The notes beneath the pieces were generated by a model. It worked only from the letters and a program-made list of their open reading frames with translations, did not search any database and had not been told where the DNA came from. The translations under genes were made by a program, and so were the position numbers. From contig NC_071330.1 in assembly GCF_010183535.1 (NCBI RefSeq), positions 6,491,717 to 6,555,716 on the forward strand: a stretch of 64,000 bases of DNA, given 5' to 3'. Below, piece after piece: positions 36,623 to 47,723 of the stretch. Position 1 is the first letter of the stretch. Each line of letters starts with the position of its first letter. Source of the stretch: Caenorhabditis remanei. Taxonomy: Eukaryota; Nematoda; Chromadorea; Rhabditida; Rhabditidae.

Positions 36623-38640
36623 TTAGAAGAAAGCAAAAATGAAAAAGAAAATGTGAAAAAGGAAATTTAGTGAAATTTGTGTGGATCAAAAGAATATTTA
36701 TCATACGAGAGGCATAATAATGAAAAATATGAAAGAGTAGGAGGAGGAGACTGACAGGAGGATTGCATGAGTAGACATGAGCACAAAAAGAGCCCAGACA
36801 ACACACTGCAGACATTAAATAAACAGCTGTGAAGGGCGGGAAGGCGACAAATTGGCAGTTTTGAGAATGATGTTTGATGATAAGAGTAGAGAGTAAAAAC
36901 AAAGTACAAATTTAGGAAAAGAAGAGTACTATGCAAAAATAGAAAAAAATAACCGAGGCGCTAAAATGGACACGACACGAGACAGACGACAGAAGAGAAG
37001 ATGGAAGAGAAGAGGTATGGGAGGGCATGCAGTGTCGGATGGGGGCGGCGCCAGAGAGTAGGAACTCGATAGGGTTGGACACTGCAGCCGTCTAGACTTT
37101 GTCTGCGTCTCTCATTCTCTTGAGTATCTCGTCGCTAAAGATTAATGTGTAGCCACCAACACGGACGGGGTGAAATGGAGGGGACGGAATTGAGAGGCCC
37201 CTGTAGTCGTGGTTGGGATGATCAGTCTACACACAGACAGACTGAAGGCGTCGGATGTCTGGAGGACTAGACAGGAATGCTGATAAACAAGTGGTTGTTG
37301 GTGTCAAACACTGTCTACTGGGGTGTTATTGTATACTTGTCCCATTGTTTTTCGATCTGATAGTAGTAGTTGGTAGAGGAGGAAAAGGAGAAGGACAAAA
37401 GTGGCATCAAGCAGCAGAAGGACACTATCATTTTTGTGTGTTTTTTGTATGAAGAGACGGTGAAATAGGAACAGATCACAATAGGCAATCGAGTCTATGA
37501 ATCAATGTATAGAAAAAGAAGAAGTCGGTCGCTTGTATGACGAAGAGAAGAATGAAAATGGAAAGTAAGACATCGAAAGTGTACAGTTTCCAAGAAACTG
37601 GAACAGCTGAGAATGGCGGTTTGATTGATAGTTTCAGAAGAAACAAATTAGAACTGGAAATCGGAAATTCGACTCGATTTTGAAGGGTCTCTACAGTAAC
37701 CAGCAACTGGTTAATGTATACGATTCTTCTTCAGCTGGAAGTGAGGAGTACTGTAAGCAATCGCAAGCTGCATACATGTTCCCCGTTTCCACAGGTCAAA
37801 CTACTAGGCTAGTCTGATTTCCGAAGCACAAAAAAGACCGAAATTCAGAATCCGTCTATCCCCCCCCTACTTTCCACATGTCCTTCCGTCAGTCTCACTC
37901 TCTCTCATAATCACTTAGCTTTTTGCCCATTTCAGACGAGAACATTTTGCGTGTCCAACGAATAAGAAACGAGTGCACACACCGTAATGAGGCTCATCAA
38001 TCCATATTTCTACATGTATTTCTTTGTGTTTGTAGGAAAAAAGTGTGAGAGAAAGTGGAAAATGAAGAGAGGACACATTGTTGGCCACCATCGAAATAGA
38101 TAAGACAACCGAAGAAAAACGGCGACGAAAAGGCGAAAGCGGCGAATCATAATTGTGAGAATTATGCAAACACACCCATGTAGGCAACTGTTTTTAGACT
38201 TTCTGATGAAGAAGAGTTGCATTGAATTCAAAAGTTCAGATTGCCTTCATGAATCAGAACACAAGACTCACGGACAACTTCTTATTGGTTTCGTTTAGAA
38301 TACAATTTCAGAATTTCGTCTTTAACACGGCTAACTACGCAAGCAATCAGAATATCCTTCGTCGTTTCGATTCTCTGACAAAAAAGACAAAGCAAACAGA
38401 AAAAAAACGGGTAATTGGGGTGGATGTGTTGGAACGAGGAACATCACATTTACATAGTCACTAATCTATTCGGAAAATGTTCCGGCTCAATGATATCAAG
38501 CGCTGGAAATGTAGAATCTATTTAAGACGGATCATCACACAAAGTTCAAACTGCTTTACAATAGGATTGTAATATTTTGAATAGCTCATCTTCATCTGAA
38601 ATCTTCTAAGGGTACGGTAGTGGTCATTTCACCTTTGCAC
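36623..38640. other. Upstream region of the RING gene
   Basis: No coding exon supported. A GC-richer patch at about 36960-37230 (GGGGGCGGCGCC near 37045) may be the promoter of the RING gene. A GTCTAGAC palindrome is at 37090. Several short frames on both strands look random. Confidence 0.45.
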
Positions 38641-38654
38641 TTTCGAATCCAACC

Positions 38655-39200
38655 AGTCGGTTTACGTCGCCTAACGGCGACTAAACCTCCTTCCCTACAC
38701 CATCCTTCTCAGTTTCACAGCGCCTGCGGCGCTTTTTAGCTGAGCAGTCCGTTCCAACAAAGCACAATTGTAAAATCTCTCCTTTTCAGACTCAAATTGT
38801 ACAAAGTTTCTCAATGAATTTTTCTATTCTGATAGAATATGGAACTTAGAATAGGATTTTTTCGAATTTACGAATTTGAACTTTCTTCCTAAGTTTTTCT
38901 TATTTCGAAACAATTTTACAGGAGAACGTGAACTTGATAACTCTTCTTTCTTCCCTCCCCAAAAGGCGAGTGATCATAAATACTGATATGAGTTTTTTCT
39001 GATCGGCGGCAATGCCGCCTCCCTCCTCGGGATATGGCAGACTAAGACCACATGTTTTTACTGAAGTTCAAGAACTTGAAGACTTTTCTATTCACATCTT
39101 CAAAAAATGGATTCGTAATATTCTACCTAAAGTTTTTGACTGATCGGCGGCGATGCCGCCTTCCTCCTCGGAATAGGGCAGACTGAGACGGTGTTTGAAC
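38655..39200. repeat. Diverged tandem repeat with small GC-rich hairpins
   Basis: Copies at 38999-39049 and 39140-39190 share CTGATCGGCGG, an ATGCCGCC hairpin, and a CCTCCTCGG then GGCAGACT tail. A further, more diverged relative near 38665-38740 has CGTCGCC-TAA-CGGCGAC and GCGCC-TGC-GGCGC hairpins. Each unit is a short foldback plus a pyrimidine tail. Family unknown. Confidence 0.65.
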
Positions 39201-39444
39201 AACCCCTCATCCTAGAATTCGTTTTTAGGTAGCCGAGCAACGACAAATTTGCTTATTCACAAACCCCCGTGCACAGGTACCGGACTGCGGGTGTCATCAC
39301 TGTCAATTTGACAACATCTCCGACGATAACAGAACTATTGAGAAATTTTTCATCAAAATCACTGCTATTCCCTCCATTTAAATCAAATAGATCCTAAATA
39401 AATTGCTTTCCCATATCAAAAAAGCGAAAAAAAACTTTTCTGAT

Positions 39445-39513
39445 AGGGGGAGAACGAACTCAGCACACCATGAGTTAGAATCATCTGCGTAGACCGCTAC
39501 ACCAAATACGCGC
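39445..39513 (-). repeat. tRNA-like sequence (tRNA-derived repeat or pseudo-tRNA)
   Basis: On the - strand TGGTGTAGCGGTCTACGC matches a Pol III A box and D arm, and GAGTTCGTTCTC resembles a B box/T arm at tRNA-like spacing. A D stem (GTGT/ACGC) and a four-pair anticodon stem around loop TTCTAAC can be drawn. The T arm and acceptor stem do not pair well, so it is not a functional tRNA. It sits in a repetitive neighbourhood and may be the head of a SINE-like element. Confidence 0.55.
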
Positions 39514-39609
39514 GGCCGGGGCGCTGTCGAGAATGCAATCAAGAAACACCGAGTCAGTAGTAAGATTGGTTTTTTGAACTTTCTACCACCCTGTCGGGAC
39601 ACACCTTTT

Positions 39610-39810
39610 CTCAACACTATTTACCGTTGAAATCGGTATCGTCTCCAGATGACGTCAAATTTGATGTTTTTGAAAAAAGAAAAGCTCGGGCATCATCTAA
39701 GCGCAATTTCCTATCTATCTATCCTGGTTTCATAAAAATCGGTCCACTACGGACCGAGTTATGATCGGCGACAAATAAACGGACAGACGGATCTGTTAAA
39801 TATTATTAGT
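39610..39810. repeat. Interspersed repeat segment
   Basis: Contains GGTTTCATAAAAATCGGTCC, CGAGTTATGATCGGCGAC and AACGGACAGACGG followed by an AT tail. Strings of this type recur as interspersed repeats in invertebrate genomes. It lies just 5' of the tRNA-like sequence on the - strand and may belong to the same element. Confidence 0.5.
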
Positions 39811-42800
39811 AAAGATAGAAAAAAGAAAAAAAAGTTAATCTGTCTGTGACTTTTTGAAAAGAAAAATGACTTCATATTCTCACAAGTCTTAAAATGTCAA
39901 AAATGGAATATTTTGCAGTCTGGGCAAAGTCCACCCATTTGTTGTTGATTTGAAAACTTTTATTGGATAAAGGATTCCCACGTCTGACTTGGAAATCTGA
40001 CTAACTAGACATAGTAAATGTTCTTAATCCGTCTGAGCCTAAGAACTATCAATGACCATAAAACTATGTGCCCTCCCTCTCTTAGTTTCTCTCGAAACAA
40101 CTATATTTGGAGAAAAGTGGAAGACAACAAAACAAAGAAGATTTCAGTAAAAGAGGAAGGAAAAATAAGGGAAACTAGAAGAAGAATAAGAAGAACAAAC
40201 CCGTCTAGACTGCATCTGAAGCGGGGGTCTCTGCAGACAGGATGAGATGATCACTGCTGAAAACAACTGCTTTCCCTCTCTCTCTCCCTCTTGAGTGATT
40301 TTCAGACATGTCTAGATGTCTAGACAGTTTTTCTCCCTCAGAAAACGGAACACTTTTGGCGGATTTTGAACAAGTTGAAGGGTTCCACTGAACGAAAAGA
40401 GAGAATGTAAAAGAGAGAGAAAGTGTATTCAGTACGAATAAATTGTCTGCTGTACATAGATTTGTAGACAGAACAACAACTCGAATACAAATACAAAACA
40501 CGCCTAACTTTCTTCTTGATCTATACCGTAGTCCCAGTGTCTACTCCTCCTCAGACAGAACTCCTAGACAAAAACAAGACATATTATCAGAGTACCGGTC
40601 TGTAAATATACAATATTCTAGTCTCACGTCATTCATTCAACCTGTCTGAATCAATTCTACGTATTGAAAGCGTCTCGTTTTTATAAACTGTCTGCCCTTT
40701 TTGACATCAGATATCAAGTTCCGGAGAGAAAGAGAAAACGAGAGACCTGTCAACCCGAAACATTAGTTCAAATGAAAATGGCATTTCGATGGTTGAAACT
40801 ATCGGTGGAATGCACTTCGAATTTTTAGAAGTCGACGGACGAAATTAAAACGGAGAGATAGAAAATAGTAAAAATTGAAAAATTGAAAAGTGGATGGTTT
40901 AGAAAGTGAAAATGACGGTTTCGGGTCCTGAGTTTCCATTTTTCCCGCCAGTGGACCCCAGCGTGAACGAGCCGCAGAATTTGATCTTTGATCTACCCAT
41001 TGACAAAATAGCGATACATTTTCTGTGCGAGACCATTTTTACCCATTTTTACTAATTGAATGATATTCAAGTAGAATGATTACGGTAGCACACCCACAAC
41101 TTTTCTATTTCGCCTTATTTTTTATCACCATCATACTCGATCTAATCCAAAAATCATATTTTCACCCTCACTACTGAAAATCGAGTTTCCCAATTTTGTT
41201 GACAAGTCAGCTCTAATTAATATGTTTCGCCGTATTTTAAGACATATCCAAAACACGAAAACTTGAAACATATAGACAGAACTCATGCTTTTTCAATTTT
41301 TTCTTTTTTTTGAACACGCCTCACCTCTCAAAAATCAGCTGCGGAACTATTAGAGCATCATCATTGTGACGACAACGTTTCTCTTGAAAACTTATCATTC
41401 TGGGCAGATTTTAGATTAAGAATTTAGTCAACTTCTGATCTCAATTTCTATTTGAGTGTTTCATTGTTAGTCTCTTTTTAAATACTCGTATTCAACGAAT
41501 CGTTGATCGAAACACAGGCATGTCTCAACTTGATACACACAGAATAACTTGCGTGTTGGAATATTTGCAAGATGTTTGAATAATGTGTCTGGAAATTTAT
41601 AAAAGATATCAGTCTATTCGTGGAGAGAGTCAAGTTTCACTAGCTTGGTTTTTTATAAGTGCACAAATATTGAGAGTCTAGACATGATGAAACTTGAGGA
41701 CTGCATCGTCTGGAATTCGAATGATCACGAAGAGAAAAAGATACAGAAAAAGAAGGAAGGGGAACATTTTATCCCATTTTTTAGTATTTGGATTAAAAAT
41801 AACAGATTAATTGGGACTTAAAAACCAGATGGAACTTGGAAAGCAAAGAAAGTAGAAAAAGAAAAGCTACTGAAGAAAGACTATTATTTAAAGTGTGCTC
41901 CACCGTAATAGACAAAAATAACAAGAGAAGGGAGAGACGCAGAGAAAAGATCCAAGAGAGAATAGAATTCGAAAAAAACTCCATTTGCAAAGTCGTTGTA
42001 ATTGGGTTATTTGTATCTTTTTGAATTTCTGGAAATCCAGTCAGAAAAGTTCAAAAAGGGCATGGATACAAGTCGAGAATCTGCATCTACTCTAAATTCT
42101 TTTCTTTTCAAGAGATTACAAAATTCATGTGAATTTAGATAAAATGTACTTAAAACACTGAATGACAGCTGAAACTAAAATAACATTATAAAACATATTT
42201 AATTCTCCATCTAGACATTTTTCTCTGAATTCCAAAGTTTCAGAACATTTGAGACCACAAAAAACGCAGGGTGTTTCCGGGGATTTTTGATGTCTTTTCC
42301 CTCCCCCAAATTCAATTTTCAGTTATTTTTACCTGAATATCAGCTTATCCGGACATGAATTGTTTTCCATCTTTTCAGTGTTCCTTCCGTTTGTTTTGAT
42401 GCTTGACACCCTCAAACGTCATTCTTCTGCAGTGCCACCGTGTATCTCCTTATTTTCAGTATTTTCAGAAGTTGCTGTCAACAGATACACATAATTTATT
42501 GTTGACAAACAACGTTTTCATGCAGTCTGATCGTTTGAAATCTCTCATTCTTCATAAATAACTACTCATAGATTGGAATCATGAAGGTGAGAACGGGTGT
42601 CTAGACTCTGTCGGCCCCCGAAATAAGATTGCAGCTGATAACCCGATTGTCTCAAATATTCGAGTGTCTCGCCATCTAGACAGAAGATCAAAGTACTGTT
42701 TTTTGGGTGTCTACAGACTACAGGACACGAGGAATTTCCAAGTGTTTCTGTGCACACACCCAGACTCATATAGAAGGAGATAGAGGGGGGACAGACATCA

Positions 42801-44081
42801 ACATTCTCTTCACAATGTAAATATTTTTGTCTGGAACTGCTAATTCAGTGTGTGACACTACTACATGAACACAGACAAGGAACATTGTCTCAATGTGACG
42901 GAGATCTTTTTCCAAAAAAAAGAATACTGTCTATTGGATACTGAAATTTTGAAAGAAAGGGAAGAAAGAGAACAGCAATCGAAATTGGTGAAAGGGGAAA
43001 TTCAGAAAAACCTAGACAGTCCATAATTTTTTTAAAGTCATTTTCCTTCTCACCAATTTGTACATGCACTTACGATTTCTCAAAAACTACCTAAAAATTG
43101 AAGTTAGGAGATATCCGAATGAGTAAAAAATTAGACCCCATTCGGTTGTATCGAAATCCGATTATTCAGATTTCATTTTGAATTCAATAGAAAATATTAG
43201 ATAAAAAGAATAAATAAAGATGGAAAAGGAAGAGAACATTGACTTTTTCAACACTCGATAAACAGAAAATACATCGTGAATATTCGTACCAGTTCCATAG
43301 TTTTGCATGTTGTATGTCTGCGAAAATGGAATATCGACAACGAATTTAAGTCCCTTGTGCAATTTGTTTGCATCATGTTCAAAAACGAGAATCAAAGGGA
43401 AATTTTTGGAGGGAGAAAAGCAATGAAGACGTAACAGAACGGCAAAAAGTACAGTTTTATCTAATGGATTCAACAAAAAACAACATAAAGAGCTAGAAGG
43501 AAAATTGAAAAAATATCCAAATTATGAAATTCGAGGAAAGAAAGATGTTGAGATTTCAATGTGAATAGAGATGGTTTCTGACTTGTAGCAAGTTTAAGAG
43601 AGTATCGGAGTGCATAATATGGTTCAGTTGACACTTGATCCGAGAGCATTGCTGACAGTTTTCGGGCATTTTTGGAGTATCTGAAGAAGAAATTTGATGG
43701 TTTTTGTAGTTTTATGTATTAGAAGAGAATATACAGTAACGAACAATGAGAAGGCGATTTCACTGTTTTCAGTGGAGTTATCGAACTCGTTCAACCAAGG
43801 GAAGACAGAAAACAAAAACTTCCAAAGATTTTGAATTACGAAACTTTCTTTTTAAGAATTCGTTATTTCAAAGACTTCATATATAAGGGTTCGTAGCTTT
43901 CAATCATAAAAAAAATGATCTCAACCTGATTAACCTCGTTTTTTCTAACCTCACTCTGTGCGTAATTAGACAGTTTCACTGACAACAGTTCAGATTACTT
44001 TTTGAGTTTCATTATTTTCTCAAATCAATTCAAATTCTAGTCTCACTCTTGATTTTCTTCATGTAAGCTCCATAATTCTTT
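39811..44081. other. Gene-poor interval
   Basis: No supported gene in 4.3 kb. It holds GTCTAGAC palindromes at 40203, 40318, 41676 and 42599. A - strand frame at 43162-43476 has some protein-like character (LHKGLKFVVDIPFSQTYNMQ) but no matching neighbours or domain. Confidence 0.45.
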
Positions 44082-44992
44082 CTCAGGTATTTTTGGGCCA
44101 CTTTGCCCACGAAATGGGCCATGTGGCCCACCAAATGGGCAGTATGGCCCGCCCTACGCGGGCCATCATGCCCATACTCTGGGCCACATGGCCCATTTCG
44201 TGGGCAAAGTGCCGAAATTGGGTTCACCGCGCAGCATTCAGCTCCCTTTTTTCTTTCCCATTAATCACAATAATTAACAAGATTACACATTTTTGTACTT
44301 TTCTACTATTTATTTGTCAAATTCAAACACAAAACAATTATTTCAATAATTATGGAAAGTAATAGGATAATATAAGCTGAAATTGGTCAAACTAGAATAT
44401 GGAACATAGGGATACAGGAAAAGGAAATAATTTTTCGTGAAAACTACAAATATACAAATTACAACAAAAAATTCAGAGTAAATGCAAAAAATTAAAGATA
44501 GAAGAAAATGAGCAGTTGGAGAGCGTAGTTGGTGATGATTCTTGTGTTGTTGAAATCATTTTTTGTTCAGCTGAAATTTCACCAAAAGTAAACAAAAACA
44601 AATAAAAAATACTGTCTTACCTGTTAAGTCGAGTTTAGATTTGTTTCATTTTCTGTGCGAAAAAAGTAGAATTATATAAAAGGACGATAAAATTGACAAA
44701 GAAACGAAATAAATAAGAAAAATCGTGGCGAAAAATCAGAGTGCGCAGTAGAGCGCGATTTCTCAACTTGTGCCCACTCTGTGCCCATGCTGCGCCCATT
44801 CATCCTCACCAAGCGCCCAACCTGTGCCCACATCCACCAAGTATTTCCTAACTCTCAACCTGTGGCCCAACCTGCGCCCAACCTGTGCCCACTGGGCCAT
44901 GTGGCCCTTTTTGTAGGCACTGTGCCCTATTCACGGGCCACATGGCCCAATTGAAAGTTTCGTTGCCCCACCCTTGCCCAAAAATACCTGAG
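44082..44992. mobile_element. 911-bp non-autonomous DNA-transposon-like element
   Basis: The ends CTCAGGTATTTTTGGGC (44082-44098) and GCCCAAAAATACCTGAG (44976-44992) are perfect 17-bp inverted repeats. Inside each end lie copies of GGGCCATGTGGCCC or its complement (about 44116, 44180, 44893, 44936). The left end contains a further long foldback (44099-44150 with 44161-44213). The right end holds degenerate tandem GCGCCCAACCTGTGCCCA-type units. No transposase frame is visible, and I could not define a target-site duplication. Confidence 0.75.
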
Positions 44993-45371
44993 TTAATATT
45001 TAATTTTAAAAAATTCGTGGTACGAGAACTTTTTGTTGATTCATTCATATCTATGAGAAAGTTTTTTGTTTACCGGAAAGACGTTTTCCGGAAATTCGAC
45101 TTCAATCAAATCAACTATAACCTTTGAAACAGGAAGTAACAACAGAGATATCAATAGAAAAAATCAATTTGCATAACGTTTCGAAAGTGAACTCTGGTCA
45201 CAGGTATGTGTGCTTATATCTATGTGTTTTGGTCTTTTGGTCTCTTTCGAATGAAAGTAACCACAATCATCGTGTGCGTGCCGGAAATATGAATACATTT
45301 TGGTTGTTGGGAGGGTGCGAGGAATTGAATGAGGGATCAAAGTAAAAAATTATATATTCTTTTTAAAAATC

Positions 45372-47474
45372 TTACTCTGGTTTCAATGCCTCTTTGACTG
45401 CTCCATAAACCTTATCCACTGTCAAATCCAATTTGTCCAACACTGTTGCCATTCCGAATCTTTGAGCTCTCTTTGCATTGATCTTTTGATCTGCGAACAG
45501 TGGCATCAACACTGCTGGAATTCCTGCCTGGAATCAATGAAATTATGCATGAAGCTTTCTGTCAACTGACCTGAGCAGCTTCCAAAAATGAGTTGTATCC
45601 TCCATGAGCAATCATTAATTTCATTTTTGGATGTCTCATTATGTCTTTTTGTGGAAGCCATTTCACTAAATGCAAGTTATCATATTTCTCAGCTCCAGCC
45701 ACTGATTTCTCCATTCTCCATAAAATAGTGTAAGTTTTCAGTTTTCCGAATGCACCGAGGAACGAGTTCTGGAAAAATTAGGATTTTCGAATGTATTTTC
45801 TAAAAATGGCCTCTGACTTACAATCATTTGCGCTGGCATATTAGTAGTATTCGAAACTGTTCCCAATGAAAAAACAATCAATCCATCTGATGGTTTCTCA
45901 ATTATTTCCTCTAACCACTTCTCCATAACTGCCTTTTTTCCCTTTCGAACTCCCAATTCTCCCGAAAATGCGATATGAACTGGAAGAGGACGAGGGAAAT
46001 CAAGCATTCGATCTCCGTTTATGAGCAAAGAAGGCACCGTGCTCTTCGCCAAATCCCATAAATCCTCTTGATCGAGTCCGACGAATTCTGAAGAAGAGAT
46101 CTCTCAACTTTTGAACTTTTGAATATTTTTTCAGTGTCTAGACATATATGTAAGTCTTTAAAATAATTGAATTCACAAGTCTAGAAATGTTTTCTTTTTC
46201 TCAATCTTCAATCGTCACCAACCTCTATAAAACAAGTTTTCATCGATAAGAAGGTTTTGAGGGAGATTCACAAAATCCAGTAATGATAAATGCCAGAGTG
46301 TGTTTTGAACTCTGTCAATGAATGATTGAGCGAAACCAGCTGAAAATGAATGAATAATTGAAAAAGGTTATGAAGTGAAGAGAGAGAAATCACCTGATGA
46401 AAGTGGATGTGGAATTGTTGATGGAATCGTTCGAAGACCAAGTTCGACTGCTGAGAAATCATAAATTGACGTTCCGTGGGTGATCCAGATAACCTGGAAT
46501 GGAAAACTAGATTTCTTTCAGTGTAAGCAAATCTCAATAAAAACTATAAAATTCCTTCAAAAGTACATTTTGTTCGTCTTTTCTAAAGCCAAATGATCAG
46601 TTTTGAAAATCTCTTTTCTAACCTTGACCTGTTGTGAAAGAAACCCGAACGTCCCTCAAAAGAACACGATTGAAAGTATTGCAATTTGTTTGGATAAGAA
46701 TCTTTTTCTGAATTCGCCTTCTTCAGAGAAAAAATGTGTACTATTTGAAAAGGATCGCTATCTTTTTCTCTTCTTCACTCACTCTTTTCACATTCATTTT
46801 CTTCGCAATCGCAAGAGGACACAAGTCATGAAAATGAGCAATTGCCACATCGAAACCATCTTTTCGGAAGTCTTCATACACTTTTTCATCGTGTCGAAGC
46901 ATCTGTTCACATGCCTCTACTCGCATATCCTTGAATTCTTGGCCTGTCCACCAGAGGTCATGAGCGTCCCCCGATTCGAACATCATCGATTGAAATACCT
47001 GGGATAAGAGTTGGATAAATACGGAGAGGAAATCTGGAAGCATACTTTCAGTCCTTCAGTTTTCAATGTATCCGTAAAATGAATAGGAATTCTGTACTCA
47101 GTGACACCTTCTGGAAGTTTGTTATTTCCCGTGTCAAGCATGGCCATTTCCATTTGAGTCCACATCTTTACATCGTGTCCCAGATATCTGAAATCAAAGT
47201 TTTAGAATGATGGAACATGTTGAACCAAGTAAGAATCAGAAGGTCTCTGCCAAGAAGTGCATCTAAAGTGGCATGACTGATTCTATGAAGTTTCTTTGCA
47301 TAATACGTCTCCCTTTTCTCCTCATTCTTTCTCTTCTTACCTAAGTGTTTCAGCCAATCTGTAGTTGAAAAGAACATGAGAATTCGTAAATCCGGGTACA
47401 ATTTGAAGAATCCGAAGAGAAATCGAAGGCGTGATTATTGAGAAAAGAAGAAGAAATGTAGTAGGATACAACAT
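45372..47474 (-). CDS. ugt-60: UDP-glycosyltransferase, lacking the usual C-terminal membrane anchor
   Basis: Eight exons (47474-47341, 47187-47046, 46998-46783, 46493-46394, 46339-46223, 46087-45822, 45768-45571, 45527-45372) encode 442 aa. Residues 1-19 are a signal peptide. [17 protein letters not shown] has the N-terminal acceptor-domain His. The UGT signature is intact ([33 protein letters not shown]). It transfers sugar from UDP-sugar to small lipophilic molecules. The protein ends at VKEALKPE, about 80-90 residues short of typical UGTs, before the transmembrane helix. The stop overlaps a donor-like GAGTAAGAT; I found no downstream exon. The symbol is from recalled synteny with C07A9.6. 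Confidence 0.87.
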
Positions 47475-47723
47475 TGTAAACCTGAACTGTGACATTGAAC
47501 GATGGATTGAATGAGTCGATGATAAAAGAAGAAGAGTACAAAAGAGATTGATCTGCAGAGAAAAGGAGATGAAGAAGATAATGGGTCGAATGATCGGTGG
47601 TATGAGAGAAAGAAAAACATAAAAAATATCATTCTTTATTGATTATTTTCCATTCATTTCAGTGTTTTTGTTCAGAAAAAAACACCCGTAAATAAAAGAA
47701 GAATCAAGTTGTTTTTCTCAGTG
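47475..47723 (-). promoter_or_regulatory. Short gap between bestrophin stop and UGT start
   Basis: A 249-bp gap between two co-oriented genes with a CAGTTCAG acceptor seven bases before the UGT ATG. This is compatible with an operon, though the distance is larger than average. Confidence 0.4.

Noticed and set aside
39445..39513. A functional suppressor tRNA with CTA anticodon
   Set aside because: The T arm and acceptor stem do not pair, so it is at best a pseudo-tRNA or tRNA-derived repeat.
43162..43476. Missing C-terminal exon of the UGT
   Set aside because: The frame has no transmembrane helix of the UGT type, and it would require splicing across the 911-bp element; no sequence support.
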